Source: Paguma larvata (taxonomy: Eukaryota > Chordata > Mammalia > Carnivora > Viverridae). Taken from it: a stretch of 64,000 nt of DNA. The position numbers were made by a program, and so were the translations under genes. Within the stretch, counting starts at the first letter, position 1, and each line of letters begins with the position of its first letter. The notes below the pieces were generated by a model. That model did not search any database and was not told the origin of the DNA. It saw only the letters and a list, made by a program, of their open reading frames with translations. Where the stretch lies: assembly GCA_030068075.1 (NCBI GenBank), contig CM057842.1:39518659-39582658 (forward strand), read 5' to 3'. This document shows positions 55,078-64,000 of the stretch, piece by piece.

Positions 55078-55740
55078 GTTTTAAGATTTTATTCTTTAAA
55101 AGAAGTTTTAGGTTCACAGCAAAATCAAGAGAAAAGTACAGAGACTCGCTTTCATCTCTACACACATATTGGCTCCCTCATTACCAACGGTACTCATCAG
55201 AGTGGTATGTTTGTTATAATGATGAATCTACAGTGATATTTCATAATTACTCCAAGCCTATAGTTTACCGTAGCATTCACTTTTGGTGCTGTACATTCTA
55301 TGGGCTTGAATGAATGTATACTGACGTGTAGCCATCATTATAATGTCATAGAGAATAGTTTCACTACCCTAAAAATCCTCTGAGCTCTGCCTATTCATAC
55401 ATCCTTTCACCACCCTTCTCCTGACAACCAGTGATCTCTTTATTATCACCATAGTTTTGCCTTTTCCAGAATATCATATAGTTGGAATCATACAGTATAC
55501 AACCATTTCAGATTTTTACTTAGTTATGTGAACTTCAGTTTCCTTCATGTTTTTTTAATGGTTTCATAGCTCATTTCTTTTTAGCAATGAATAATATCGC
55601 ATTATATACATGAATCTTATTTATTTATCCACCTACCGAAGGGCAATTGGGTAGCTTCTGAGTTTTGGCAACTATGAATAAAGCTTCAATAAACATCCAT
55701 GTGCAGAATTTTTTATAAACTTTCTTTGCTTTTGACTTTT
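55078..55740 (-). mobile_element. L1 LINE 3' UTR, antisense
   Basis: TTAGGTTCACAGCAAAATCA, ATCAGAGTGGTATGTTTGTT, GGTGCTGTACATTCTATGGG, GTTTCACTACCCTAAAAATC, TTGCCTTTTCCAGAATATCA, TATAGTTGGAATCATACAGT and TTGGCAACTATGAATAAAGC follow an old L1 3' region in antisense order. Confidence 0.88.
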
Positions 55741-55749
55741 TGGTATTTT

Positions 55750-57345
55750 GACTATAATATGGATCTCTATGAGTTTATCCTACTAGGAATTTGTTGAGGC
55801 TTCTGTATGAGTATATTAATGTTTTTCAAGAATTTAGGATATTTTGGGCCATTATTTCTTGAAATATTTTTGTGTCTTTCTCATCGCCTTCTGGAATTTC
55901 AATTATGCATATGTTGGACCACTCGATGGTGTCCTGCAGTTCTCTGAGACTCTGTTTTTCTCTATTTTTTTTCTTTTTTTCCTCAGACTGGATAATCTGA
56001 ACTGAATTATATTCAAGTTTGCTGCATCCGATCTGCTAGTATGTCTCTGTTTTGAATTTTTTATTTCAGTTATTGTAATTTTCAGTTCCAGATTTGCTTT
56101 TTGAATCTTTTAAAAATCATTTTAATCTCTTATTTGCTGAGACATTGTACTTTAATTCTCTGGACATATTTATAATAGCTGAATAATGTCTTTGACTGGT
56201 AAGTCCTATGTTTGAGCTTCTTGGATATTTTCTATTGACTATTTTTTTTCCTGCTTATGGGACATACTTTCCTGTTTCTTTGTGTATACTGTAATGGATG
56301 ATTTAAATAACTTAATGGGACAACTCTGGAAATTATATCCAGCTCTCCCACCCCACTCCCAGTTTGTTGTTGTTATTGTTGTAGAAGTCTTTTTGCTTAA
56401 TGATTTTCCTGCACCCTTCATGTGAAGTCTGTATTCTTTATCGTATGTCCCTGAAATCTCAGCTCAATTAACTTTGTGGCCAACTAATCACTGGGCAGAG
56501 ACTTTCTTAATTGCCTTAGATGAATAAGTCTCTCATCCTTTGCCAAAGGCCTTTGTGTATTCTGGGAGAAACCTTTAAAGTTTGGCAGTCGACAACGTGC
56601 CTTGGCATCCACTTCCTCTTTGTACAAAGCTTCAAGGTCTGACAGAGGGGAAAAATAGTGCCTTCTTGGGTCTTTTCTGAGAATGTGTATAGCCCTGCAT
56701 ACAGGCACGGCCTCCAAGACCATGCAGAATATGTCAGAGCTTTGCAAAGTCTGCTATGACACCTCCTTCCTCAGTTTTTCTTTTTATGTTTTCTTGGCCA
56801 GCCTCTTATTTCTCCTAACTCCTCTGACTGCCTTAGAAAGCTATGAAGTTATACAATTGCTCCTGATTATTTTTAACGATCGCTCTGAGGATAAGGCTTT
56901 CCTACCAAGTATGGTCTGAGTCAGTCAAACAGACAAATACTAGAAATGGAGGTTTTCCCGGGAGCCATAAGATATATCAAATAGTGACAATTCTTTGGGT
57001 GTGTGATTTTGAGGGAAACTCCAAATCCATTCTGTACCTCCAGTTATTACTAAACCAATATATATTTCCAAATATACTGTGTTTGCAAGGCTGTCGAATT
57101 TCAAGGCTACCAGAGACCTAAGGAGAGGGAGTTATAAATACAGCAAGTTAAAAACCTTGCTGTTCTTACCAAGATTTGGCCATTTTTCTTGACTAAGTAT
57201 TCTTCCTATCTTTGCAAGTCTTGATGAGTTTCCTGAGTTCTGAAAAAGTTGGTGTTTACTACTTTTGCAAGTAATTTTACTGCTCTTTTGGAGGAGGAAA
57301 TTTTTGGAGGCCCTTCCTGTGCCATTCCAAAAATGCTTCTTCTGG
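55750..57345 (-). mobile_element. Second antisense L1 LINE 3' region (older subfamily)
   Basis: GGGCCATTATTTCTTGAAAT, TATGCATATGTTGGACCACT, CTTTTTGAATCTTTTAAAAA, GGATATTTTCTATTGACTAT and, near the end, TTTTGGAGGAGGAAATTTTT then GGAGGCCCTTCCTGTGCCAT. These follow an L1M-type 3' UTR. It is either a separate element or a continuation of the one at 55078. The frames at 56484-56919 and 57132-57386 are part of it and not genes. Confidence 0.75.
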
Positions 57346-57349
57346 TTTG

Positions 57350-58020
57350 CACTTCCATTTCTGTAACAGATTAACTTTTTTTTCATTGCTCTCAGTATAT
57401 GGCTTTCTTAAGCATTTTTTGTAACGAATACTTTCACCATCACTTGATGTAGATGTTAATGAATGAATTCAATGTGTTAAAGATTACTGGGAGTATAAAT
57501 ATTATAAGATGTTATATGATCTGGTGGAGTTTCTAATAAACAGATTTTTTTATAATTATAATGTTAAATATCCAAAAAAAAAAACTTTATGATAGAACAG
57601 TGACAGATAAAGCAAGGTAAATAATTTTGAAACTTGCAAAGTAAAGATTAAAACATTCTGATATACCTAAAATAGTAATATTCATTTTAATAGAATATTT
57701 ATATACATAGAAAAATGACAAGGTAAAATAAGCAATGATTCAACATTTTTTTCTTGAGGAGATACATACTGATTATCAGTTTAGTCTAATGGAATTAACT
57801 ATGTGCCAAAGACAGAGAAAGAAAATAGTGCAGGCAATTCTGCTCACCATGCATGAGTTGGGAATGTTAATATGAGTTGGTCCAGGTCTTACCCCTACTA
57901 ATGATTAAGTGTATCATTATGCTACACCTGATTCTGTTGTTTAAAGATACAGTGCTGGAAAAATATTTTAAGGTCATTATCTTCTGGGTACGTGCAAAAA
58001 CAATCCTTTTCACATACAGA
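57350..58020. other. Unassigned AT-rich sequence
   Basis: No repeat or gene recognised. A short A-run lies at 57574-57583. Confidence 0.35.
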
Positions 58021-58024
58021 ATTA

Positions 58025-58062
58025 TTTGGGAACCCTATACAGGATTGTATAGGGTTCCCAAA
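58025..58062. repeat. Perfect 17-bp inverted repeat with 4-base loop
   Basis: TTTGGGAACCCTATACA (58025-58041), GGAT, TGTATAGGGTTCCCAAA (58046-58062). The right arm is the first 17 bases of the MaLR LTR and the left arm is its reverse complement just outside. It would fold as a strong hairpin in RNA or single-stranded DNA. Confidence 0.97.
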
Positions 58063-58453
58063 AAGTCATGTCCATCAAGAACCTTAGGATGTGAACTTAT
58101 TTGGAAATAGTGTCTTTTCAGGTATATTTAGTTAAGACGAGGTCATTCTAGCTTAGGTCATACTAGCTTAATCTAATGACTAGTGTCCTCATAAAAAGAG
58201 GCAAAAACTCACAGAGATACACACAGAGAGGAAGGACACATGAAGACAGAGGCAGAGTTAGGAATAATGCATCAGGAGCCACTAGAAGCAAGGAAAGATT
58301 CTCCTCTAGAACCTATAGAGGGAGCATGGTCCAGCAATATCTTGATTTTGGACTTCTAACCTGTAAAAATCTGTGAGAGAATAAATTTCTGTTGTTCTAA
58401 GCCACCCAGTTTGTCGTACTTTGTAGGAACAGCCTTAGGAAAATACTATAGCA
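58046..58453 (+). mobile_element. MaLR solitary LTR (MLT1-type)
   Basis: TGTATAGGGTTCCCAAAAAG start, GTGAACTTATTTGGAAATAG, GACTAGTGTCCTCATAAAAA, GGACACATGAAGACAGAGGC, CTTGATTTTGGACTTCTAAC, TGTTGTTCTAAGCCACCCAG and TTTGTCGTACTTTG, ending near ATACTATAGCA. Non-coding relic of an ERVL-MaLR element. No internal region is visible. Confidence 0.87.
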
Positions 58454-58459
58454 GGGATA

Positions 58460-58925
58460 CCATAATTTATAGCAAATATAAAGAATCTTCAAGAGTAAAT
58501 TCAACTAAATACAATCTGGTATCACCTTAGGCAAAGAGTTAAGACTATCCTCTCCCAACTTATGATTCTATGATACAAAGAATTTCATAATTCTAAAAGC
58601 ATAGTTTTTTTAAAAAACTATTTAGAATACAATATGTAAGTACTAAAATCTACATCATTGTCAATATTATTCAAATGCTCTGGCCTTCAATTTCTTCATT
58701 GGAAAAATGCAACATTATATCTTAATCAACTATACATATTTTTCTATATGTACATAAAGGTTTTTGTTAACTCCCCTTACAAAGTTTAGACTGTTATTGA
58801 CTATGTAAAATCTTTCAGTCCGGAAACTTATTTTATTACCTAAGCATTCAAAAATTTGTTGAAAGAATGCTATCTGCTTAATATCAGAATAATAAAAATT
58901 TAAAGCTGAAGAAGAACTTAAAAAT
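58460..58925. other. Unassigned AT-rich sequence
   Basis: No repeat or gene recognised. Confidence 0.35.
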
Positions 58926-58929
58926 ACAG

Positions 58930-59045
58930 TACAAACTGACAAGATCTACTCTTTCTTTTAGGGAACTGAAGCTCAGAGAGCTTATCACCACAGTGAAACT
59001 ACAATCCAGATCCTGAGACTGCTCCTCTGACAAAAAATTGCTATT
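58930..59045 (-). mobile_element. MIR SINE relic
   Basis: GGGAACTGAAGCTCAGAGAG, CTTATCACCACAGTGAAACT and CCAGATCCTGAGACTGCTCC show the antisense MIR half. Confidence 0.75.
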
Positions 59046-59084
59046 CTTATTAGAAGAGCTCCCAACACGTTTTGCATTGGTAAT

Positions 59085-59325
59085 GGTAAAGATAATAAGC
59101 TTTAAGGCCGACAACTTAGGTTCAAATTTTATCTGCGACTCATACTAATTTCATGACTTCAGCAATTAATGTAATCTTTCTAGGATCCAGTTTCTTCATC
59201 TGTAGAATGGATTTAATAATCATACTTCCACAACATAGAGTTAAAAGAGGATTAAATGGGTAAGACATATGGGTACACAATAAACACACCAAAATACTTA
59301 GTAGTTATTATAATTACAACCATTG
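59085..59325 (+). mobile_element. MIR SINE relic
   Basis: Sense MIR: CTTAGGTTCAAATTTTATCT, CCAGTTTCTTCATCTGTAGA, ATGGATTTAATAATCATACT and AGAGGATTAAATGGGTAAGA. It is in the opposite orientation to the MIR just upstream. Confidence 0.85.
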
Positions 59326-59404
59326 TTTGTACTTTTGTAAATAGGTATGTAATATACTTTATGGTTGAATTCTTCATATGTTTGCTTTATTATTTCACAT
59401 AGCC

Positions 59405-59622
59405 CAGGATTTCTCAGCCCAGGCACTAATGACACTATGAGTAGGATAACTTTTGGTTGTTGGGGGCTGTACTGTGTATTGTAGAATGTTTCGTCACTTT
59501 ATAGGATACTATATACCAGTAACATACATCCACTCCCATCGTATGACAACCAAAATTTCTCCAGACACTTCCAAATACCAAATACTGCCAAATATCACTT
59601 CTGATTAAGAACCACTATTCTA
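59405..59622 (-). mobile_element. Non-autonomous hAT-type DNA element
   Basis: GGATTTCTCAGCCCAGGCAC, TTGGTTGTTGGGGGCTGTAC, TGTGTATTGTAGAATGTTTC, CGTATGACAACCAAAATTTC, TCCAGACACTTCCAAATACC and a terminal TTAAGAACCACTATT. It is the same family as 15690-15897. Confidence 0.85.
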
Positions 59623-59624
59623 GC

Positions 59625-59905
59625 CTTAAGTTCTTTGAGGGCTGGGAGTTGGTCTTATATCACTTTATTAATTCCCAATTAGTTGACCTCATGCTCTTGT
59701 ATAAATATTGTGTTTCATAATTTGTGGCATTATATAATATTTGATGGAAAGTCTATTTAGAATTAAAATATTAGAGTATAAAATAAAGGGGGTTATTCCA
59801 CCACCATTACCCCATTATGTTCAATATCTGGTAGCTAGCTCAGTGCTTGGCTTCTGAGAGCTATTTTATGAATGATGGTTAAATGAGTGAATGTTGTTTG
59901 GTTGG
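59625..59905 (+). mobile_element. L2-like LINE 3' end, diverged
   Basis: GTTCTTTGAGGGCTGGGAGT, and later GCTCAGTGCTTGGCTTCTGA and GAGTGAATG, resemble the L2 3' end with an intervening AT-rich part. Weak. Confidence 0.4.
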
Positions 59906-59954
59906 AGAAATTGTTCCTTTATTAAAATGGGTGAAATGCCCCCCCCAACAATGC

Positions 59955-60170
59955 ATTTAATCTTCATCTTGTAAAGGCACTGTCCTAATCTCCTTACCTA
60001 CGTTATAGCAATGAACTCTTAATTACCAAATGGAGGCAGAATCCCATTTTGTAGTTAAGAAAACCACTTTACTTCAAAGTCACACAACTAGTAAGAGACA
60101 GAATCAAGGTTTCAGTGTATATCTTCCTCAGTCCTCATCTGAGCTTTTGTTCTTTTGATATCATGGAGTT
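59955..60170 (-). mobile_element. MIR SINE relic
   Basis: ATCCCATTTTGTAGTTAAGA, AAACCACTTTACTTCAAAGT and CACACAACTAGTAAGAGACA, then GAATCAAGG, show the antisense MIR core. Confidence 0.78.
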
Positions 60171-60174
60171 AAAA

Positions 60175-60798
60175 TTAACAGTCCCAGAATAAGTAGAATC
60201 ATCGGTTATACTATTGACCTTTTTCCATTTGTTTCCTAAAATTACACAGACCGTAGATAGTTTTAGGTCCAAATAAATGCTACAGAAACTAATGAAAGCA
60301 TCTCATGGCTTTGAAAGACAATTTTACACTGTAAGGTTGAGGAAAAGCAAGCAGGTTACTTTCCCGAAGCATTTACTCATCAGTCATGAGCTCAGACCAA
60401 CTTATCTTATTTGACATACATCTCATCACTTCTACTCAGGCTTGTAGCTCTCATTTCAGGATGGTATGTTCACAGTGGAAAATAAGTCTCAAAAAGATTT
60501 ATTATGTCATTAATCAATACTCAGTGCCACAGAGCAAATAAACCACAAACACGCTGAATCTGCTAGTTCGGTTGTCTTCAGAACTGTCAACCAAAGTGTC
60601 TGAGATCTGAGAGTGTTCATCCTTGGGCTCAGTGTGTGTACAAATTCACATATATGATGTCCCCTCTAGAAAAGCTAAAAAGTGTTTAATAATGACTTAC
60701 CACTTTCCTCAGACATCTCAGATCACACCATAGCTTTATAAATTATAGCCAGTACCACTCTTTTGTAAATAGGGTAAAAAAAAAATCAAATGTAGATT
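60175..60798. other. Unassigned AT-rich sequence
   Basis: No repeat or gene recognised before the L1 5' end. Confidence 0.35.
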
Positions 60799-60799
60799 G

Positions 60800-60917
60800 T
60801 TGGAGGGGGTCCAAGACAATGGTGTGGTAAGATCCCAAACTCACTCCCTGCCATCGAAAAATCAAATCTACAGCTACATAAAGATCATTTCTTTCTAAAA
60901 AAAAATTGGAAAACTAG
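60800..60917 (+). mobile_element. Outer L1, first part of 5' UTR
   Basis: GGAGGGGGTCCAAGACAATG, GTAAGATCCCAAACTCACTC and ATCAAATCTACAGCTACATA match the start of carnivore L1 5' UTRs. The element is interrupted at 60917 by another L1 and resumes at about 61713. Confidence 0.8.
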
Positions 60918-61703
60918 GAAATACAAATCAAAACCATGATGAGACTCTATCACACCAGTCAGAATGGCTAAAATTAACAACTCTGGCAACAAGAGATGTT
61001 GCCAAGGATATGGAGAAAGGGCAACACTTTTGCAGCGCTGGTGGGAATGCAAACTGGTGCAGCCACTCTGGAAAACAGTATGGAAGTTCCTCAAAAACTA
61101 AAAATAAAACTACCCTATGATCCAGAAATTGCACTATTCAGTATTCACCCAAAGGATACAAATATACAGATTCCAAGGTGTGCATGCAGCCCAATGTTTA
61201 TAGCAGCACTATCAACAACAGCCAAACAATGGAGAGAACTCAAATGTCCACTGGCTGATAAGTGGATTAAAAAAATGTGGAATATCTATAGAACAGAATA
61301 CTACTCAGGCATCAAAAAGAATGAAATCTTGCCATATGAAATGACGTGGTTGGAGTTAGAATGTATTATGCTAAAGGAAGTAAGTCAATCAGAGAAAGAC
61401 AAATACCATGATTTCACTCTTATGTGGAATCTAAGATACAAAATAAATAGGCATATGGGAATAGGGAAAGAGAACAGAGGGAAACAAACCACAAGAGACT
61501 CTCAATGATAGAGAACAAACTGTGGGTTGCCAGAGGGAGGTAGGTGGAGGGATGGGTTACATGGGTGATGGGTACTAAGGAGGGCACTTGTTGGGATGAG
61601 CACTGGGTGTTGTATGTAAGTGATGAATCACTGAATTCTACTACTGAAACCAATATTGCACTGTATATTAACTAACTAAAATAAAAATAAAAATAAAAGA
61701 TCT
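60918..61703 (+). mobile_element. Inner L1: 5'-truncated 3' end inserted in the outer L1
   Basis: It starts inside ORF2 (GAAATACAAATCAAAACCAT) and includes CACACCAGTCAGAATGGCTA, AGTATGGAAGTTCCTCAAAA and TCTTATGTGGAATCTAAGAT. It then has a carnivore-type 3' UTR (GAGCACTGGGTGTTGTATGT, ATTGCACTGTATATTAACTA) and an (AAAAT)n tail. GAAAACTAG flanks it at 60909-60917 and 61704-61712 as the target duplication. It is younger than the L1 relics elsewhere in the window. Confidence 0.93.
60996..61508 (+). pseudogene. L1 ORF2p C-terminal remnant
   Basis: An open frame of about 170 codons that encodes only the extreme C-terminal part of the L1 endonuclease/reverse transcriptase protein. Landmarks are LPYDPEIALFSIHPKDT, CSPMFIAAL, ADKWIKKMWNIYRTEYYSGI and EVSQSEKDKYHDF, ending shortly after IGKENRGKQ. 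The endonuclease and reverse-transcriptase domains are absent because the insertion is 5'-truncated, so it cannot be functional. The start codon is arbitrary. Confidence 0.88.
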
Positions 61704-61712
61704 GAAAACTAG

Positions 61713-63580
61713 AAAGATTGTTCTCTACAACAAAAGAAGGATAAAAGACCACATGGAGAAGGTAGGAGAGTCAGAGATATTGTCTTGCAACATACCCAAC
61801 CCCTGGCACTACAGCACATAATAGGGAGGGATCTCTAAATAGAAAGGCATTTCTCTCAGAGGAGCAAATGATTGGTGTCCACACTGGGCACTCCAGCCTC
61901 TGGGTTGTACCAGAAAGATGAGCCCTCAGAATGTCTGCATGGAAAATCAATAGAGCTGACATCGGGAGCCCTGTGGTGCTATAGAAACTGAGAATCCCCT
62001 CTTGGAGGGCATGTGTGTGGCCTCACTTGCCCCAGACCATGATAAAACAGGAGTTTGAAAGGCACCTAGATTATCTGTCAGAGAGATTCATTTGCTGATC
62101 TGGGGGCAGTGGCTGGAGGGGTAGGGGAAAGCTGAGACACAGTCTCTGGAGACAGAGGTGGTGGCAGATGTTTTTGATGTACTCTCCACAAAGACTGTTT
62201 ACACAGGTGGGTAAGATCAGATGAGGCATACTCCTGCCACCTCGGTGGGATGGGTAGGGAGGTGACAAGTTGGGCACTTGCTAAGGCTGAAGAGCATGGA
62301 CAATTGCAGCACACTCCCCTGCTCTCTGGCTGGAGCGGGTGAGTGTAAGTGGTCAGAGTTCTTCTGCAAGCTGGGGAAGTTGTGACATTTCCCAATCCCC
62401 AGGGTGAAGCTGGTGAGCATGAGTGATGACAGTATTCTCCCATTCTCTGCAGAAAGCCAGCAATCACAAAGAGAAAGCACTATCCTGCTACATTGCTGAA
62501 GCCCTTGGGCACACACAGTCACAACACTGTCTCATTGCCTTCTTGAAGCTAGCAAGTGGGCTGCACCCCCTACACTCCCCACATGCCTTGCTAAAACCAG
62601 CAAGTATGCAAAATCCACACCTGAATCACTCTTTGATCACCTGGCCCTGGTTGCAAAGAAGGCTGGCATTCCAGAGCTCCAGAGACTGTAGCAATAAGAA
62701 ATATAGTTCTTGGGAGCCCACCACCCATAGGACACTGGAAGGACAGCAGAGTGAAATAAAACCCTAGTTTTCCTATGAAAAGGGTCTATTTGCTTAGTCT
62801 GGACTGTCAGCCCGAGAGACAGGCTTCAGATGCTCTTCATATCTAGAACTTAAGGAAGTGCTCCCAGGGAACATGAGTGGGAAGGCACCATCTTTGTGCA
62901 CCCCATTGACCTTGCTACAGCTCAATGAGACTTCCCAAAAAGGAACTTACATACTCAACTCGAGTCTCAATTTTTGCAACTATCTCCCAGGGACACCTCC
63001 AGATTTTCTGGTCTGGAAACCAGAAGGGATTATAATTATGGCCCCACAGGATGGTATATATTTGTATACTTTAAAAGCTGCTTGCTGCCTGAGGGTTTGG
63101 CCTCTAATCAGCATGAAACTAAGGGCTAAATATAAGACTTCTTCCTTGGGTCAGTAATAGGTATTAGCACACCCTCAATAATGAGGACATATCAAGAACA
63201 AATCAGGTGATTTAGACAATTACAAAGGTTTAAGAGACAACCAAGAGCTAAGGCAAGATTAAATGAGAAGAATTATGACCTACATAGCTCCACTATCTCA
63301 AGACAGAGAGGTAGCTCTTTCACCTAATATATCAAAATGAACACAGAGGGTCAAGCAAAATGAGAAAACAGAGACATATGTTCCAAATGAAACAAGATAA
63401 CACCTCAGATGGAGACCCTCATTGGTATGGAGCTAAGTAATCTACCTGATAAAGAATATGCTCAGCAAACTTGGGAAAAGAATGAATAAAGACAGTGTGA
63501 ATTTCAACAAAGAGACAGAAAATGGAAACACAAAAAAGAAGTCACAGAATTGAAGAATAAATAATTAAACTGAAAAATAC
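61713..63580 (+). mobile_element. Outer L1, rest of 5' UTR
   Basis: AAAGATTGTTCTCTACAACA, GACCACATGGAGAAGGTAGG, GAGCCCTCAGAATGTCTGCA, TGGAAAATCAATAGAGCTGA, GAGTTTGAAAGGCACCTAGA and GCTGATCTGGGGGCAGTGGC run in carnivore L1 5' UTR order. The 5' UTR is long and relatively GC-rich compared with the flanks. Minus-strand frames at 62071-62522 and plus-strand frames at 62423-63157 are non-coding shadows. The part from about 62900 to 63580 grades into the A-rich pre-ORF1 region. Confidence 0.78.
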
Positions 63581-63589
63581 ACAGATTCA

Positions 63590-63960
63590 ACAACAAACTG
63601 GATGAAGGAGAACAGACCAGTGAGCTGGAGGATAAACCGCTAAATTCGTGCAGACAGTGCCACAAAAAGAAAAAAAAATAATGAAGACAGTTTATGAGAC
63701 CTCTGAGACAATGTCAAGTGGAATAACATTCATAATACTGAGGTTCCAAAAGGATAAGAAAGAACCAGAACACATATTTGAAGAACTAATGGCTGAAATT
63801 TACCCTAACCTAGGGAAAGATGCAGACATCAGATATCCAAGTCCAGGAAGCCCAAAAAGTTCCATATATGATGAACCACCTCAAGGACAGCCACACCAAG
63901 GCACATAATAATTAAAATGTGAAGAGTTAAAGCTAAAGAATCTTTAATGTAGCAAGAGAA
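63590..63960 (+). pseudogene. L1 ORF1p remnant (runs to window edge)
   Basis: The frame at 63648-63908 includes EELMAEIYPNLGKDADIR, which parallels the L1 ORF1p stretch before the RNA-binding core. A shift follows. Another frame continues with TPRHIIIKM-like and GNPHKA-like residues, and ends near the window edge with ACAAGGGAATCCCCATAAAG. ORF1p is the L1 RNA-binding chaperone. Stops and a frameshift show this copy is decayed. Confidence 0.7.
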
Positions 63961-64000
63961 AAACAAATCGTTTCATACAAGGGAATCCCCATAAAGCTCT
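63961..64000 (+). mobile_element. Outer L1 ORF1 continuation at window edge
   Basis: AACAAATCGTTTCATACAAG then GGAATCCCCATAAAGCTCT continues L1 ORF1 sequence, so the element extends beyond the window. Confidence 0.65.

Noticed and set aside
62078..62767. Overlapping 100-129 codon frames on both strands
   Set aside because: They lie in the L1 5' UTR, whose GC-richer sequence lowers stop frequency; not genes.

Overview
The window is mammalian nuclear DNA from a carnivore, most likely a cat (Felidae). The evidence is about 26 copies of a tRNA-Lys-derived CAN-SINE in its felid form (SINEC_Fc type). Its head reads GGGCGCCTGGGTGGCTCAGT, it carries the phrase CTCAGGTCATGATCTC, its body is CT-rich, and it ends in AAAATAAATAAACATTAAAA. 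The carnivore L1 at the right end and many mammal-wide relics (MIR, L2, hAT DNA elements, MaLR LTRs) agree. These names come from memory of the families; no database was searched.

No confident host protein-coding exon, functional RNA gene, CpG island or bacterial-type feature is visible. The long open frames are simple-repeat artefacts, SINE or L1 frames, or isolated chance frames. The window reads as intergenic or deep intronic sequence. Two short stretches, 13603-13803 on the minus strand and about 43886-44173 on the plus strand, look weakly exon-like because an open frame meets a good splice donor. Both are low-confidence.

Layout. 0-5 kb: a double SINE in one target-site duplication, a long purine microsatellite, two MIRs and one SINE. 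5-25 kb: an old LTR, MIR and L2 relics, an 86-bp inverted duplication (10992-11077 and 12380-12465), paired MER5-like elements, an L1 3' end, a MaLR LTR and a long L2. 25-31 kb: two minus-strand SINEs and two decayed L1 ORF2 segments, one split by a SINE. 31-43 kb: repeat-poor stretches that are candidates for conserved non-coding DNA, several SINEs including an inverted pair, and a G-quadruplex motif. 43-55 kb: a SINE-dense zone of eleven copies. 55-57 kb: antisense L1 3' UTR. 58-60 kb: a MaLR LTR with a 17-bp perfect hairpin at its edge, then MIR, hAT and L2 relics. 60.8-64 kb: the 5' UTR and ORF1 start of a plus-strand L1, interrupted by a 5'-truncated L1 3' end inserted in the same orientation and running off the window edge.

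The main content is a record of retrotransposition. L1 machinery mobilised the SINEs, shown by target duplications and A-tails, and younger elements landed in older ones. I found no convincing new biological system. The best leads are the 86-bp inverted duplication, the hairpin at the LTR boundary, the nested L1s, the inverted SINE pairs and the two exon-like stretches.
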